A DNA stretch of 64,000 nt from Pseudomonas sp. FEN (GCF_904067045.1 NZ_CAJFDC010000007.1:1-64000), one strand, 5' to 3'; positions 51,806 to 60,621 are shown, counted from the first letter of the stretch. The notes: generated by a model not told the origin, from the sequence alone. Program-made: numbers and translations.

Positions 51806-51855
51806 ACGCCTAGATCATTGCTCTCGTCAGTCCAAACCTATCGAGAGCAATACCT

Positions 51856-52137
51856 ATGAACACCTCTGTCACCGATTTTTCCCGCAAGGCGCCTGCCAAT
51901 CCCCCTTCACTTTTTGATGCCGCTTCGACCCTGATCCGCATGCGCGAGGTGGAGGGCATCGTGGGCATGAAGCGCTCCACAATCTATAAGCTCATGCAGC
52001 GCACCGATTGTGGCTTTCCCCAACCCGTCAAATTGAGCAACAGCAACGCCCGCGGCGCCCCTGTCGCTTGGGTTTTGTCTGAAGTACAGGCATGGGCACG
52101 CAGCCGTATCGAGGCGCGTGATCAGGTGGCCGCATGA
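51856..52137 (+). CDS. AlpA-family regulator of the satellite
   Basis: The 93-residue protein has the AlpA HTH: LIRMREVEGIVGMKRSTIYK, F-P-Q-P-V-K-L and WVLSEVQAWARSRIEAR. In P4-like elements such a protein (Vis) acts as excisionase and represses late genes. It lies 50 bp after the twin palindromes; the next gene overlaps its stop (ATGA). Confidence 0.88.
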   Translation: MNTSVTDFSRKAPANPPSLFDAASTLIRMREVEGIVGMKRSTIYKLMQRTDCGFPQPVKLSNSNARGAPVAWVLSEVQAWARSRIEARDQVAA

Positions 52138-52439
52138 ACCTCAAGATTGCCAACAAAGCCCTGATGCATCCTTTCTCGGTGCTACGCCGTATCGGTTTTT
52201 CATCTCGCCTCATGCAACGCCTTGAGCGCTACCGCAGCCAGCAAGAAAAACAAGGTCGCGTGGTCAGCGTACTCAGTTGGGCCGACGGCACCTGGTGCGC
52301 CCTCTCCCTCCACTGCGAAAAGACCGGCGCCGTGATCGTCGACGAAGGCCAGCAAATGCAAGCCTACGAAGACGCTCGCTCGATGCTCAGCGGTGGATTC
52401 CTGCCCCTTCTCTCCCTGCGCTGGGAAGCCCATGCCTGA
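52134..52439 (+). CDS. Small satellite protein, function unknown
   Basis: The 101-residue product starts with ATG overlapping the AlpA stop by 4 bp. It has a basic N-terminus (KIANKALMHPFSVLRRIGFS), a predicted helical segment rich in Arg/Gln and a small beta-type end (VLSWADGTWCALSLH, then AVIVDEGQQMQAYEDARSML). No family is recognised. A perfect 11-bp hairpin (52446-52474, AACGCCTCCGG/CCGGAGGCGTT) follows right after the stop but lacks a T-run. Confidence 0.7.
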   Translation: MNLKIANKALMHPFSVLRRIGFSSRLMQRLERYRSQQEKQGRVVSVLSWADGTWCALSLHCEKTGAVIVDEGQQMQAYEDARSMLSGGFLPLLSLRWEAHA

Positions 52440-52683
52440 AACGAAAACGCCTCCGGGGGCAATCCGGAGGCGTTGAGGTAAATCTACATGCACGAACAAT
52501 TTATGCCGCACCTGAAAAATCCGCAAGCCATCAGCGCAGTTGCACTTTCGAAAAACGGACGTTACTCTCTGGCCGTCGCTGCAAAATCAGCGACCGGGTT
52601 TGGCGACCCGAGCTCATACAGGCGCACAGGCGCCCTCCATTACGATTGCAGGCGCTTTTTTTGTGCCCGCATTCCTGTTTTAT

Positions 52684-52761
52684 GGTGGCTGTGCGTGGGA
52701 GACCTTCGGGTCTGCCGGGGTCCTGTATGCCCGGTTCGCCAACCCGCGCACAGCTGCCACC
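52684..52761 (+). ncRNA. C4-type antisense immunity RNA
   Basis: The gap 52440-52812 holds this RNA and its flanks. A closing stem GGTGGC-TGTGCG (52684-52695) pairs with CGCACAGCTGCCACC (52747-52761). Inside are a hairpin AGACC-TTCG-GGTCT (52700-52712) and a hairpin GGTT-CGCC-AACC (52733-52744). This is the layout and much of the sequence of the C4 RNA of P1/P7/P4-like phages. TCGCCAA (52736-52742) can pair with TTGGCGA at 52600 and 52770, and AGCTGCCAC (52752-52760) with GTGGCAGCT at 52783-52791, just before the ribosome site of the next gene. A T-run hairpin ends at about 52661. Confidence 0.8.
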
Positions 52762-52812
52762 CAATTCGTTTGGCGACGATCAGTGGCAGCTCCCCACATA
52801 CAGGAGCTACAC

Positions 52813-52971
52813 ATGCACGCCCTCAATCCGTCCAAAATTCGCGCCGCTGCACACCGTGCAATGGCTCTCGCCGCTCTACACGCCAACTCCAGCCTCGCTA
52901 CACGCCTCTCCCGCTACAACGCTCACATGGCCAAAGCCCGCGCACTCGAAACCGCAGGCGGTGCCCAATGA
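52813..52971 (+). CDS. Short ORF controlled by the C4 RNA region, function unknown
   Basis: The 52-residue product (MHALNPSKIRAAAHRAMALA and so on) starts at an ATG with AGGAG six bases ahead, the best ribosome site of the leader. It is Ala-rich, basic and helical. The upstream frame is open to 52540 but runs through the C4 RNA. In P1/P7 the C4 RNA blocks translation of the ORF that follows; this gene occupies that place and its flank pairs with the RNA. It overlaps the next gene by 4 bp. Confidence 0.65.
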   Translation: MHALNPSKIRAAAHRAMALAALHANSSLATRLSRYNAHMAKARALETAGGAQ

Positions 52972-53252
52972 ACAACGCCCTGAGTTTTGCCCTGCCCGAA
53001 GATCTGCTCTGCGTTAACCCAACAGCAGAAGCCGGTGTGCCCATCGACGCCATCACCTGCGCCATTGACCGTGCCGACTCAGTACTGACGTTGCTTGAAG
53101 ACCACTTCGAAAGCGAATCCTCGCGCCTTGCCAATCACGTCATCGCTGCCGTCCTTTGGGACGTGCGCGGCACCCTTGGTTTGATCAAGACGCTCGCCAT
53201 GCACGGCGATAGCACCTCGACGCCTGCGGTGCAGAAAGGCGGTGCGCTATGA
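52968..53252 (+). CDS. Small satellite protein, function unknown
   Basis: The 94-residue acidic product (MNNALSFALPEDLLCVNPTA and following) starts with ATG overlapping the previous stop by 4 bp and overlaps the DUF3077 gene by 4 bp. It is mostly helical (IDAITCAIDRADSVLTLLED). Its frame is open upstream to 52488 across the C4 RNA, so a longer product of 254 residues is formally possible but unlikely. Confidence 0.7.
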   Translation: MNNALSFALPEDLLCVNPTAEAGVPIDAITCAIDRADSVLTLLEDHFESESSRLANHVIAAVLWDVRGTLGLIKTLAMHGDSTSTPAVQKGGAL

Positions 53253-53521
53253 GCAAATCCACCACGCTGGGTCACGCCACATTTACTCGTGTGAATGCCA
53301 CCGATTTAAAGTTGTTCCGGGTTAATGCCGGAGTACCGGTCGAAGACGCACTGGAGATGGTTTCCCTGCTGCAGCATCACGCCAACCAGCTCAACTTCGA
53401 CGCCGCCATGAGCGACAGCGGCGAGCGTTTCAGTTGGCCTGCGCTGTATCTGGGCGAGATGGCCAAAGCTCTGATTGATGACATCAACGACGCTCTGTTT
53501 CTGCCGAGGGCTGACACATGA
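53249..53521 (+). CDS. DUF3077-family protein
   Basis: The 90-residue product has the DUF3077 pattern: LFRVNAGVPVEDALEMVSLL, then a short helix and W-P-A-L-Y-L-G-E-M-A-K-A-L-I-D-D. The family is common in Pseudomonas prophages and satellites; its role is unknown. It overlaps both neighbours by 4 bp, so translation is coupled to the primase gene. Confidence 0.8.
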   Translation: MSKSTTLGHATFTRVNATDLKLFRVNAGVPVEDALEMVSLLQHHANQLNFDAAMSDSGERFSWPALYLGEMAKALIDDINDALFLPRADT

Positions 53522-56424
53522 GCCAACGCCCGAACACCACCGCAAAACGTCCGAGCTTTGCCGATGTGAAAGCCGCCGCGTTGAAAGACATTGATCGTGT
53601 CCTGTCGCATTGGCTGCCCAACGGCAAGCGCGTGGACGGCGGCAAGGAATACACCGCCCCGAACCCGACCCGCAGCGACAAGCGTGCCGGTTCGCTCAAG
53701 GTCAATTTGAGCAAGGGCACGTGGGCCGACTTCGCCACCGGCGACAAGGGTGGGGACCTGATCGATCTGGTGCGCTATCTGGACGGCGGCACTGACGTTG
53801 ATGCCTGCAACAAGCTGGCTGACTTGCTGAACGTTTCGCCCGGTGCCGCAGAGGTGAAGGCAACGCCCGGCAAGGTCAAAGCACCGCAGTGGAACGCCAT
53901 CCAGCCGATCCCGGCCGAGGCCTTGAACAAGTGCCCGACCAAGCACCGCGAACACGGTGTGCCGTCCAAGGTGTGGATCTACCGTGATGCGCAGGGCCAG
54001 CCACTCATGGCGCTCTACCGCTTCGACCTCGGCCCCGATGAAGACGGCAAGCCGAAGAAGGTCTTTGCGCCACTGACGTGGTGTCAGCGCGCCGATGGCC
54101 AAACCAAGCAATGGCGCTGGCAGGGCCTGCCGGATCCGCGCCCTGTGCTGCGCCTTGACGAACTGTCCCTGCGCGGCGACGTACCGGTAGTTCTCTGCGA
54201 AGGCGAAAAAGCCGCCGATGCCGCCGCCGAACTGTTGCCCGACTACGTGGCCACCTGCTGGCCGAACGGCTCCAACTCCTGGCACAAAGCCGACCTGACA
54301 CCGCTCAAGGGCCGCGACGTGCTGTTGTGGCCAGACAACGACGACAGCGGCAAAGTCTGCATGAAAGCTGTCGCCGACAAGCTGCGCGAAATCGGCGCCG
54401 CCTCGGTCCGGGTCATTGCGCTGGATGTGTTCAAACGCAAGCCCACGCTGAAGAACGAACGCGCCGCTTTCGCCAAAGGTGGTCAATGGGACGACGGCGA
54501 CGACGCAGCCGATGCGCTCGCCAAAGGCTGGACAGCGGCCCACTTCGCCGAGTTGGAAAACAGTGGTGAACTGTTCGGTTTGGCTGTCGAAAAGCCGGAG
54601 CCTGAGCAGGCTGAAACCAAGCCGGAACCGAAGACGAAAGCACCGGCCAAGCGTCCCGCAAAATCGAAAAATGACCTAATGCCCGGTGGCTTCCGCCTGA
54701 CACACGAAGGCGTGTTTTATGCGGGCGACGACGGCGAGGCCCGCCCGGTGTGTTCACCACTAGCGATCCTAGCCCGTACCCGTGACGAGAAGGGCCACAA
54801 CTGGGGGCTGTTGGTCGAATTCGACGACCCAGATGGCACCAAGAAGCGCTGGAACATCCCGGCGCGCACCATGACCGGCGACTTTGGCAAGGACGTTCTC
54901 GGACCATTGGTGGACATGGGGCTGCGCCTCGCCGGGAGCCGTTCGGGACGCAATGCACGCAACGACCTGCAGAGTTACCTCGGCGGCTTCGACAGCGCGC
55001 AACGTGCGCGACTGGTCACTCGCTTGGGCTGGCACGACAGCGCCTTTCTGCTGCCCGAGCAGCAGGTTGGCGCGCACAGCGAACACCTGCACTTCTACGA
55101 AGCCGGTGCGCAGCTTCCGCCGATCAGCGAAGCGGGAACACTCGAACAGTGGCAACAGCAGATCGGCACGCTGTGTGTCGGCAACCATCGCTTGGCGTTT
55201 GTCGTTGGCGTGGCGTTCGCTGGCCCGCTGCTGCACATGCTCGGCCATGAGTCGGGCGGTTTTCACCTGTATGGCGACAGCTCCGGCGGCAAGACCACTC
55301 ACCTGCAGGTGGCCGCCTCGATCTACGGCGGACCGCGCTTGGTGCGCTCGTGGCGTTCGACCGACAACGCGCTGGAGTCCATCGCCGCCGCGCACTCCGA
55401 CGGCCTCCTGGTACTGGACGAAATCGGCATGTGCGATCCGCGCATCATCGGCGAGACGGTGTACATGCTCGGCAACGGCACCGGCAAAGCACGCGCCAAT
55501 GATCGAGGCCAAGCAGGCCGACAGGTACAGGAATGGCGCTTGCTGTTCCTCTCCACCGGCGAGAAGACATTGGCCCAGCACATGGCCGAAGCCAATAAGG
55601 AGCTCAAAGCCGGTATGGAGGTGCGCATGCTCGCCGTTCCGGCCGACGCCAGTAAAGGTCTCGGCATGTTCGACACACTGAACGGCTTTGAAGATGCCGC
55701 AGCCCTGTCTGACGCACTCAAGGCGCGGGTGGCGAACTACTACGGCACACCGCTCACCGCGTTCCTGACGGTGCTTTGCGAACCCGGCAAGCGCCATGGT
55801 TGGTCGGCCATTCTGCGCCGCACGCTAGAAGGCTTTATCGCCAAATCGCTCCCGGCATCAGCCAGTGGACAGGCACACCGTGCCGCCGCTCGCTTCGGCC
55901 TCGCTGCCGCAGCGGGCGAGCTGGCCACCGCAATGGGCATCACTGGCTGGCCTGATGGGACTGCCACCACTGCCGCCCGCGTGTGCCTGAACGCTTGGCT
56001 AAACGAACGCGGAGGCGCCGGTAACTTCGAGGGCGATGCGATCTTGGCGCGACTGCGCCAGGTCATTGAGCGCTTTGGCGAAAGCCGCTTCACCCGCTGG
56101 GAATCGGCGGCGGCAAAGATCGATGAACACGGCCCACGCACCATCGATCGCCTTGGCTTTCGCAAGACGCTCGAGCACGGAATGGGCGACACCATGCACA
56201 CCACCAACACCTATTACGTGCTGCCCGAGGCGTGGCGTTCCGAGATCTTCCGGGGCATGAACATTAACGCCGTGAACAAGGAACTGCTGCAGCGCGGCGT
56301 GCTGGAGCCGGGCAGCGACGGCAAGGCATCGAGTCTGGTCCGGTTACCCGGTCTTGGCCCGCAACGCTGCTACATCGTGAAGACGATTCCGGGAACAGAT
56401 GAGAGCGAGGCTCGGGCTGCCTGA
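53518..56424 (+). CDS. Toprim primase / DUF927 helicase (satellite replication protein)
   Basis: The 968-residue protein should prime and unwind DNA for replication of the satellite, like alpha of P4. Residues 1-110 match a primase N-terminal domain (TWADFATGDKGGDLIDLVRY). Toprim motifs are LCEGEKAADAA (E228) and WPDNDDSG (D273, D275). After a Lys/Pro linker (360-385) comes the DUF927 ATPase: Walker A GDSSGGKT at 586-593 and Walker B LLVLDEIG near 630. All key residues are present. Its start overlaps the DUF3077 gene by 4 bp. Confidence 0.92.
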   Translation: MSQRPNTTAKRPSFADVKAAALKDIDRVLSHWLPNGKRVDGGKEYTAPNPTRSDKRAGSLKVNLSKGTWADFATGDKGGDLIDLVRYLDGGTDVDACNKLADLLNVSPGAAEVKATPGKVKAPQWNAIQPIPAEALNKCPTKHREHGVPSKVWIYRDAQGQPLMALYRFDLGPDEDGKPKKVFAPLTWCQRADGQTKQWRWQGLPDPRPVLRLDELSLRGDVPVVLCEGEKAADAAAELLPDYVATCWPNGSNSWHKADLTPLKGRDVLLWPDNDDSGKVCMKAVADKLREIGAASVRVIALDVFKRKPTLKNERAAFAKGGQWDDGDDAADALAKGWTAAHFAELENSGELFGLAVEKPEPEQAETKPEPKTKAPAKRPAKSKNDLMPGGFRLTHEGVFYAGDDGEARPVCSPLAILARTRDEKGHNWGLLVEFDDPDGTKKRWNIPARTMTGDFGKDVLGPLVDMGLRLAGSRSGRNARNDLQSYLGGFDSAQRARLVTRLGWHDSAFLLPEQQVGAHSEHLHFYEAGAQLPPISEAGTLEQWQQQIGTLCVGNHRLAFVVGVAFAGPLLHMLGHESGGFHLYGDSSGGKTTHLQVAASIYGGPRLVRSWRSTDNALESIAAAHSDGLLVLDEIGMCDPRIIGETVYMLGNGTGKARANDRGQAGRQVQEWRLLFLSTGEKTLAQHMAEANKELKAGMEVRMLAVPADASKGLGMFDTLNGFEDAAALSDALKARVANYYGTPLTAFLTVLCEPGKRHGWSAILRRTLEGFIAKSLPASASGQAHRAAARFGLAAAAGELATAMGITGWPDGTATTAARVCLNAWLNERGGAGNFEGDAILARLRQVIERFGESRFTRWESAAAKIDEHGPRTIDRLGFRKTLEHGMGDTMHTTNTYYVLPEAWRSEIFRGMNINAVNKELLQRGVLEPGSDGKASSLVRLPGLGPQRCYIVKTIPGTDESEARAA

Positions 56425-56517
56425 GGGCATCTCCGCTAATAGAGGTAACGCCGGCTTATTCCCGGCCTCGCCAGCCGCTCATCCAACCCAAAATCAAATT
56501 TCAAAGGAACAACACAG

Positions 56518-57498
56518 ATGAACGTTTTCCAAGCAAACACCGAACAACGCGAACTACTGACCAATGAGCTGAAAAGCAGTGGGACCACAGACGTTGCACA
56601 GCCCATTTCGAGCTCCGGTGAAGCGACCGGCTATTGCGAAAAGAAACAGCTGCTGCTGGACGAAATCGAGAGGCTGAAAGTCAGCCGCGACGAGCTCCTG
56701 AGTGACGCCGAACAACTGTATACCGAGATGGCTCCGCTGGAAGCGCTATTAGAAGGCGACGAGGTCATGGATGCTGATCGAGCATATGAAATACGGAAAC
56801 AGTACAACGAACTGAAACTCCCTTACGACTCTCGAAAGCACCACGCCAGCATCGTGAGCAATAAAATTGCTCGACGCGAGAATCTCGCCAATCACGAAAC
56901 CTTAATGGCGGGTTACACCGAATCGATGGCGAACTGGAAAGCCGACGAGCAAGAACTCAACGAGAAACGGGATAGCCTCAGCGCCCGTTTGGAACAGATC
57001 CAGCAACAAGCAGCCGAAGACATGGCGAAAGCCCGGCAAGCCGAAACCGATGCAGCAACCGCCTATGCCCAAGCCGTGGCATGGGGCGACACCGAGGGCG
57101 AAAAGAACGCCGACACAGATGCACGGAAGGCTTCGAAAAACCTCGCGACCGCAACCGAGCACAATCGTCGACAACATCTGATCATGACCGCACTGAAGCA
57201 GGAGTTGGCTACCGTCGACCAACACATTGCCGAGGCTCAAAAGGAACACAACGCCATCGAAAGAAGAGCCCTGCTTCTGGCGCAGATGGTTTTGGAGGAG
57301 CAGTGGAACGAGAGAGCTCAAGCGCTGCTGGACATGGGAGGAAAGCTTTGGGCCGCCTATCGCCTGATTGACCGCGATCAAATCGGCCTCATGAAATTGA
57401 TTCTCCCTGAACAGGGTGAAAATTTCAGCAACTGGAGTAGCAGTGATTTAGCGGAGCGTTCCTACAAGTACACCGTGCGAGACGTTCTCTCGTTGTAA
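56518..57498 (+). CDS. Long coiled-coil protein, function unknown
   Basis: The 326-residue product is almost wholly predicted coiled coil from about residue 40 to 290 (ERLKVSRDELLSDAEQLYTE, NEKRDSLSARLEQIQQQAAE), with many Ala, Glu, Lys and Gln residues; the last 40 residues may form a small globular end. It has no enzymatic motif. AAAGGA lies ahead of the ATG. It ends the satellite's plus-strand gene row; a scaffold or host-interaction role can be imagined but not shown. Confidence 0.7.
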   Translation: MNVFQANTEQRELLTNELKSSGTTDVAQPISSSGEATGYCEKKQLLLDEIERLKVSRDELLSDAEQLYTEMAPLEALLEGDEVMDADRAYEIRKQYNELKLPYDSRKHHASIVSNKIARRENLANHETLMAGYTESMANWKADEQELNEKRDSLSARLEQIQQQAAEDMAKARQAETDAATAYAQAVAWGDTEGEKNADTDARKASKNLATATEHNRRQHLIMTALKQELATVDQHIAEAQKEHNAIERRALLLAQMVLEEQWNERAQALLDMGGKLWAAYRLIDRDQIGLMKLILPEQGENFSNWSSSDLAERSYKYTVRDVLSL

Positions 57499-57518
57499 CG
57501 CGCCGCGACACCTGAAAG

Positions 57519-57536
57519 AGCCCGCGCAGGCGGGCT
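57519..57536 (+). terminator. Hairpin at the end of the satellite gene row
   Basis: AGCCCGC/GCGGGCT (7 bp, 4-nt loop) lies 20 bp after the coiled-coil gene and is followed by GTTTA. The T-run is short, so termination is likely but not certain. Confidence 0.55.
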
Positions 57537-57581
57537 GTTTACCCGGAACACTTCTCACGCTAAAAATCAAAGGTCGTTCTC

Positions 57582-57768
57582 GGCCGATTCTGTTGAAAAC
57601 AGTCGACCCAGGCCGACTGTCCGCGCATTGAACGGTGAAAACGCCATTTTTGCACGCGGCTACGTAAAATCTGAGTCCTGAACCCTCTGCTCAAAACACA
57701 GATTTCAATCTCAGACGCGTACCTTTCTGCCGTGGAAACCGAAGCCGACTTTTTCAACAGAATTGGCC
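57582..57768. mobile_element. MITE-like element (187 bp)
   Basis: GGCCGATTCTGTTGAAAA (57582-57599) and TTTTCAACAGAATTGGCC (57751-57768) are inverted repeats with one mismatch in 18. The inside has no gene. The same terminal sequence appears near 61168 beside a transposase remnant and near 63874. The gap 57541-57982 holds this element and hairpin-repeat fragments. Confidence 0.6.
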
Positions 57769-57982
57769 AATAGCTGCCGTTCGCGAGTGCCCCCAATCGA
57801 GCCTAAGCGGTCGCTCGGCAAGGACTGCTTTCGGCCAGAAGCGGTCGGTGGACAGATCAATTTTAGCCCTTGGTGACGGGGAGAAAGCGCGCCTATCAAA
57901 TCATGGGCGATTCACAGTAGAGAGTAAATATCGGCCAGTCCCAGCGAGCGACTTAAGCGCATTGTTAAATCATATGCAGTAT

Positions 57983-58585
57983 TCAATAAAGACTAAATGC
58001 TGAAGGGAACTGTTGCTGAAGTTGCACACGATTCGACTCATAAATTTCTTTGACTTTTTGACTGCTTTTGGTGGCTGATTGTTTTGAGCAGGTTGGGCAC
58101 CACTCTCCACGTAAAATACGTGCTGCACTAAGCGAAAACCCATGCTTGGATCTGCATTGCCACCTCAATGATTTTATTGAGCTTAAATATTCAATCGAAA
58201 GGCATTCTGCGTCATATAGCTTTGCGATAGCTTGCATCTCAAAAATAGTTTTATTTCGATTAAATATGGGCTCCCCGCTTGTACGCAGTAGACCAATAAA
58301 ATGGCGCTCTGATATTTTTGCCTTCTCTAACGCAACTTCTGCCAAGATTACCATCTTAGGCCTCATGCCGTTGTCCAGAACATCTTTAAACCAACTGTAG
58401 AGTTGTTTCTCCTCTTTCTCGTATAGTTTCTTCGTTGCATTTGAATGGTGTTGGTTATAACGAACAACTGGGTTTTCGGTCATGCCTACATAGCGCGCAT
58501 GCATTGACGACGGATCAACAAGGGCATAGATATACGCCAAGCATGAGGGGTAAGTATTGACTTCGTAGAGATATTCAACTGGCAT
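57983..58585 (-). CDS. GIY-YIG nuclease with C-terminal zinc ribbon
   Basis: The 200-residue protein has the GIY-YIG pattern as Y-I-Y (18-20) and Y-V-G-M-T (32-36), then R42, H46, E93 and an Asn near 109, the catalytic set of the family. A zinc ribbon follows: C144 and H148 (RWQCRSKH) and C163/C166 (GEWCPTC), a short module found in phage and mobile-element nucleases. It is AT-rich and isolated between repeats. It could be a homing-type or defence nuclease. All key residues appear intact. Confidence 0.75.
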   Translation of the reverse strand: MPVEYLYEVNTYPSCLAYIYALVDPSSMHARYVGMTENPVVRYNQHHSNATKKLYEKEEKQLYSWFKDVLDNGMRPKMVILAEVALEKAKISERHFIGLLRTSGEPIFNRNKTIFEMQAIAKLYDAECLSIEYLSSIKSLRWQCRSKHGFSLSAARILRGEWCPTCSKQSATKSSQKVKEIYESNRVQLQQQFPSAFSLY

Positions 58586-58650
58586 TGGTAGTTAGGTCTA
58601 AGCTTGGTTAAAGCGACATGCTTATGGGCACATTACTAACTGATCAGCAT

Positions 58651-58721
58651 AATGTCCATGGCCTGCTTTTGGCCGATTGTTGCCTGTCGCGACCGGCTGA
58701 AACCGGCCAAAAGTGGACATT
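58651..58721. repeat. Hairpin repeat, copy with long inverted arms
   Basis: AATGTCC...CTTTTGGCCG (58651-58674) is mirrored by CGGCCAAAAG...GGACATT (58703-58721). The middle (GATTGTTGCCTGTCGCGACC) matches other copies near 60480, 61800 and 63020. It lies in the gap between the nuclease and phzF-like genes. Confidence 0.65.
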
Positions 58722-58863
58722 CAAAAGCGAAATCAATTCATTAGTGAGTGCGACTCAGCCGAGTCCTTTACAAAATGTACGTTCGAGAGAGTGGTCGCAG
58801 AAGAATGAGCGTCGCAGTGGCCCCCATTCCTCTGTTAAGCAAGTCCGCCTGAATGAACTGGCC

Positions 58864-59649
58864 TCAGATAAAGATAGTACCGCGTAAGTACAGCGCGCCG
58901 TGGCCGCTGATAATGACTCGGTCGCTGTCCAGGACTTCACAGTGCAGTTGACCCTTGCGCGTCCCACCTTGTTCTGCACTCAGGCTGCGCTTGCCTAAGC
59001 GCTTGGCCCAATAGGGCGCCAGAGAGGTGTGGGCCGAGCCGGTAACCGGGTCTTCATTCACGCCCACCCGAGGGCCGAACCAGCGAGAAACAAAGTCGAA
59101 GTGACGACTCGGCGCGGTAACCGCGACACCGCGCACGTCGAACGCGGCCAGCGCAGTAAAGTTGGGATTGAGGCCGGCGATGATGGCATCATCCTCGACC
59201 ACTACCACGTAATCATCTGTGCGATAAAGCGCATCGATCCGTTCCAGGCCCAAGGCTTGCAAAAGGCCTGGCGGGACAGCTACGAGTTCAGGCTGCTTGG
59301 CCGGGAAGTCCATGGCCAGGCGTCCACATTCACGGCGTACCCGCAATTCACCACTGCGAGTGGAAAAGCGCAGTATGTCGCGGTTTTCACCAAGCTGTTC
59401 GAACAGCACCCAGGCAGCTGCCAAGGTGGCATGGCCACACAGGTCGACTTCCACCGTGGGAGTAAACCAGCGCAACTCGAACACCTCACCGTTACGCACA
59501 ACATAGGCAGTCTCGGACAGGTTGTTCTCTGCGGCGATTTGTTGCAGCGTCGCATCAGGCAACCAAGCCTGCAGCGGACAAACCGCCGCTGGGTTGCCAC
59601 CGAAAGACTCAGAAGAAAAAGCGTCTACCTGGAAAATATCGAGTTGCAT
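58864..59649 (-). CDS. PhzF-family isomerase/epimerase
   Basis: PhzF-like enzymes catalyse proton shifts in small acids; YddE-type members have unknown substrates. The 261-residue protein has the two-lobed fold signatures: QVDAFSSESFGGNPAAVCPL at the N-terminus, catalytic E46 in NNLSETAYV, GHATLAAAWVL and NEDPVTGSAHTSL. The start could be ATG 59649 or ATG 59658, the latter overlapping the regulator stop. It is cotranscribed with the regulator upstream, which probably senses its substrate. Confidence 0.88.
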   Translation of the reverse strand: MQLDIFQVDAFSSESFGGNPAAVCPLQAWLPDATLQQIAAENNLSETAYVVRNGEVFELRWFTPTVEVDLCGHATLAAAWVLFEQLGENRDILRFSTRSGELRVRRECGRLAMDFPAKQPELVAVPPGLLQALGLERIDALYRTDDYVVVVEDDAIIAGLNPNFTALAAFDVRGVAVTAPSRHFDFVSRWFGPRVGVNEDPVTGSAHTSLAPYWAKRLGKRSLSAEQGGTRKGQLHCEVLDSDRVIISGHGALYLRGTIFI

Positions 59650-59654
59650 GTTGA

Positions 59655-60356
59655 TCATTCCTGCCCGCTTGCGTTTTCTGTAGCCCGGATCTGCTCCAGG
59701 TAGTTGTAGATTGTGTATCGGGTTACTCCGAGCGCGGCAGCGGCTTTTTCAATCCCACCTTTGACGATGAATATCCCGCGATCCTGCATTTGCCGTACAG
59801 CCTCAACCTTTTGAGGTTTTTTCATCCCTGCCACACCGCCGGGACAAGCGACCTGAATGATTTCCGCCATCAACTGCTCCATATCTCTTGGCTCATCGGC
59901 GCGCGATTCAGGCGCGCCTTCCAGACCTAGAATTCCAGCGAGAACAGCGTGGGCGGCGGCAACACCGCTCAAGTCTGCATTGATACACAGACTGGCGAAA
60001 GGTTGCCCGCTGCTGTCGCGATATACCACGGTGGAACTGCGGAGCAGACGGCCGTCAGGCGCGAGTGTCGAATAGTTCTCCACCATTATGGGATCAGAGC
60101 TTGAGTGATCTTCCATGGCGCGCCTGACGGCGATGAACCCTAAGTCCTGGCGTGGGCCGCCCAACACTGAACCGCCCACCTTTCTGCCAGTGACATGACC
60201 ATTGGCGATGGCAAGGATGGATCGCTCCGGGTTGGCTAGGTCATGTAACACGATCTCCGTGTGAGGGCCTACCGCATTACTGAGCATTTTGAGGGTGCTA
60301 TGAAGCACATTAAGAATCAGCTTCCGCTCGGTTGGTGATACTTCAGAAACCGTCAT
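59655..60356 (-). CDS. YheO/DauR-type transcriptional regulator
   Basis: The 233-residue protein has an N-terminal PAS-like YheO domain (AVGPHTEIVLHDLANPERSI) and a C-terminal HTH (KAAAALGVTRYTIYNYLEQI). DauR, the best known member, controls D-arginine use. ATG at 60356 is chosen. Upstream lies an AT-rich stretch with CAACAA/TTGTTG arms (60397-60402, 60423-60428), a possible operator. It heads the operon with the PhzF-like gene. Confidence 0.87.
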   Translation of the reverse strand: MTVSEVSPTERKLILNVLHSTLKMLSNAVGPHTEIVLHDLANPERSILAIANGHVTGRKVGGSVLGGPRQDLGFIAVRRAMEDHSSSDPIMVENYSTLAPDGRLLRSSTVVYRDSSGQPFASLCINADLSGVAAAHAVLAGILGLEGAPESRADEPRDMEQLMAEIIQVACPGGVAGMKKPQKVEAVRQMQDRGIFIVKGGIEKAAAALGVTRYTIYNYLEQIRATENASGQE

Positions 60357-60470
60357 TGGTGCCTGCAAGTGATTTATCGAAGGTCGAGAAAAATATCAAC
60401 AATAAGTTTAATTATCAATTTTTTGTTGAATTAATAGAATTTACGAATCGTCCCGCTCGCGTTCCTGACA

Positions 60471-60558
60471 GGCAGCTTTGGGTCGATTGCTGCCTGATGC
60501 AACAGGCAGCTATGGGTCGATTGCTGCCTGATGCAACAGGCAGCTATGGGTCGATTTT
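60471..60558. repeat. Tandem 34-bp repeats (2.5 copies)
   Basis: Units of GGCAGCTATGGGTCGATTGC and TGCCTGATGCAACA lie head to tail at 60471-60504 (one change), 60505-60538 and part of a third to 60558. Within each unit GGCAGC...GCTGCC can form a hairpin. The unit belongs to the hairpin-repeat family seen elsewhere from 57.7 kb onward. Confidence 0.8.
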
Positions 60559-60621
60559 AGCCTTTCGCGATAGGCAGAAATCGGCCGACTTCAGCCGGTC
60601 ATGGCAGGCTGGAGTTGACCG

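Noticed and set aside
52488..52967. An open frame through the C4 RNA, in frame with the 94-codon gene
   Set aside because: It crosses a structured RNA and a terminator-like hairpin; the better starts are 52813 and 52968. An Ash-like product cannot be fully excluded.
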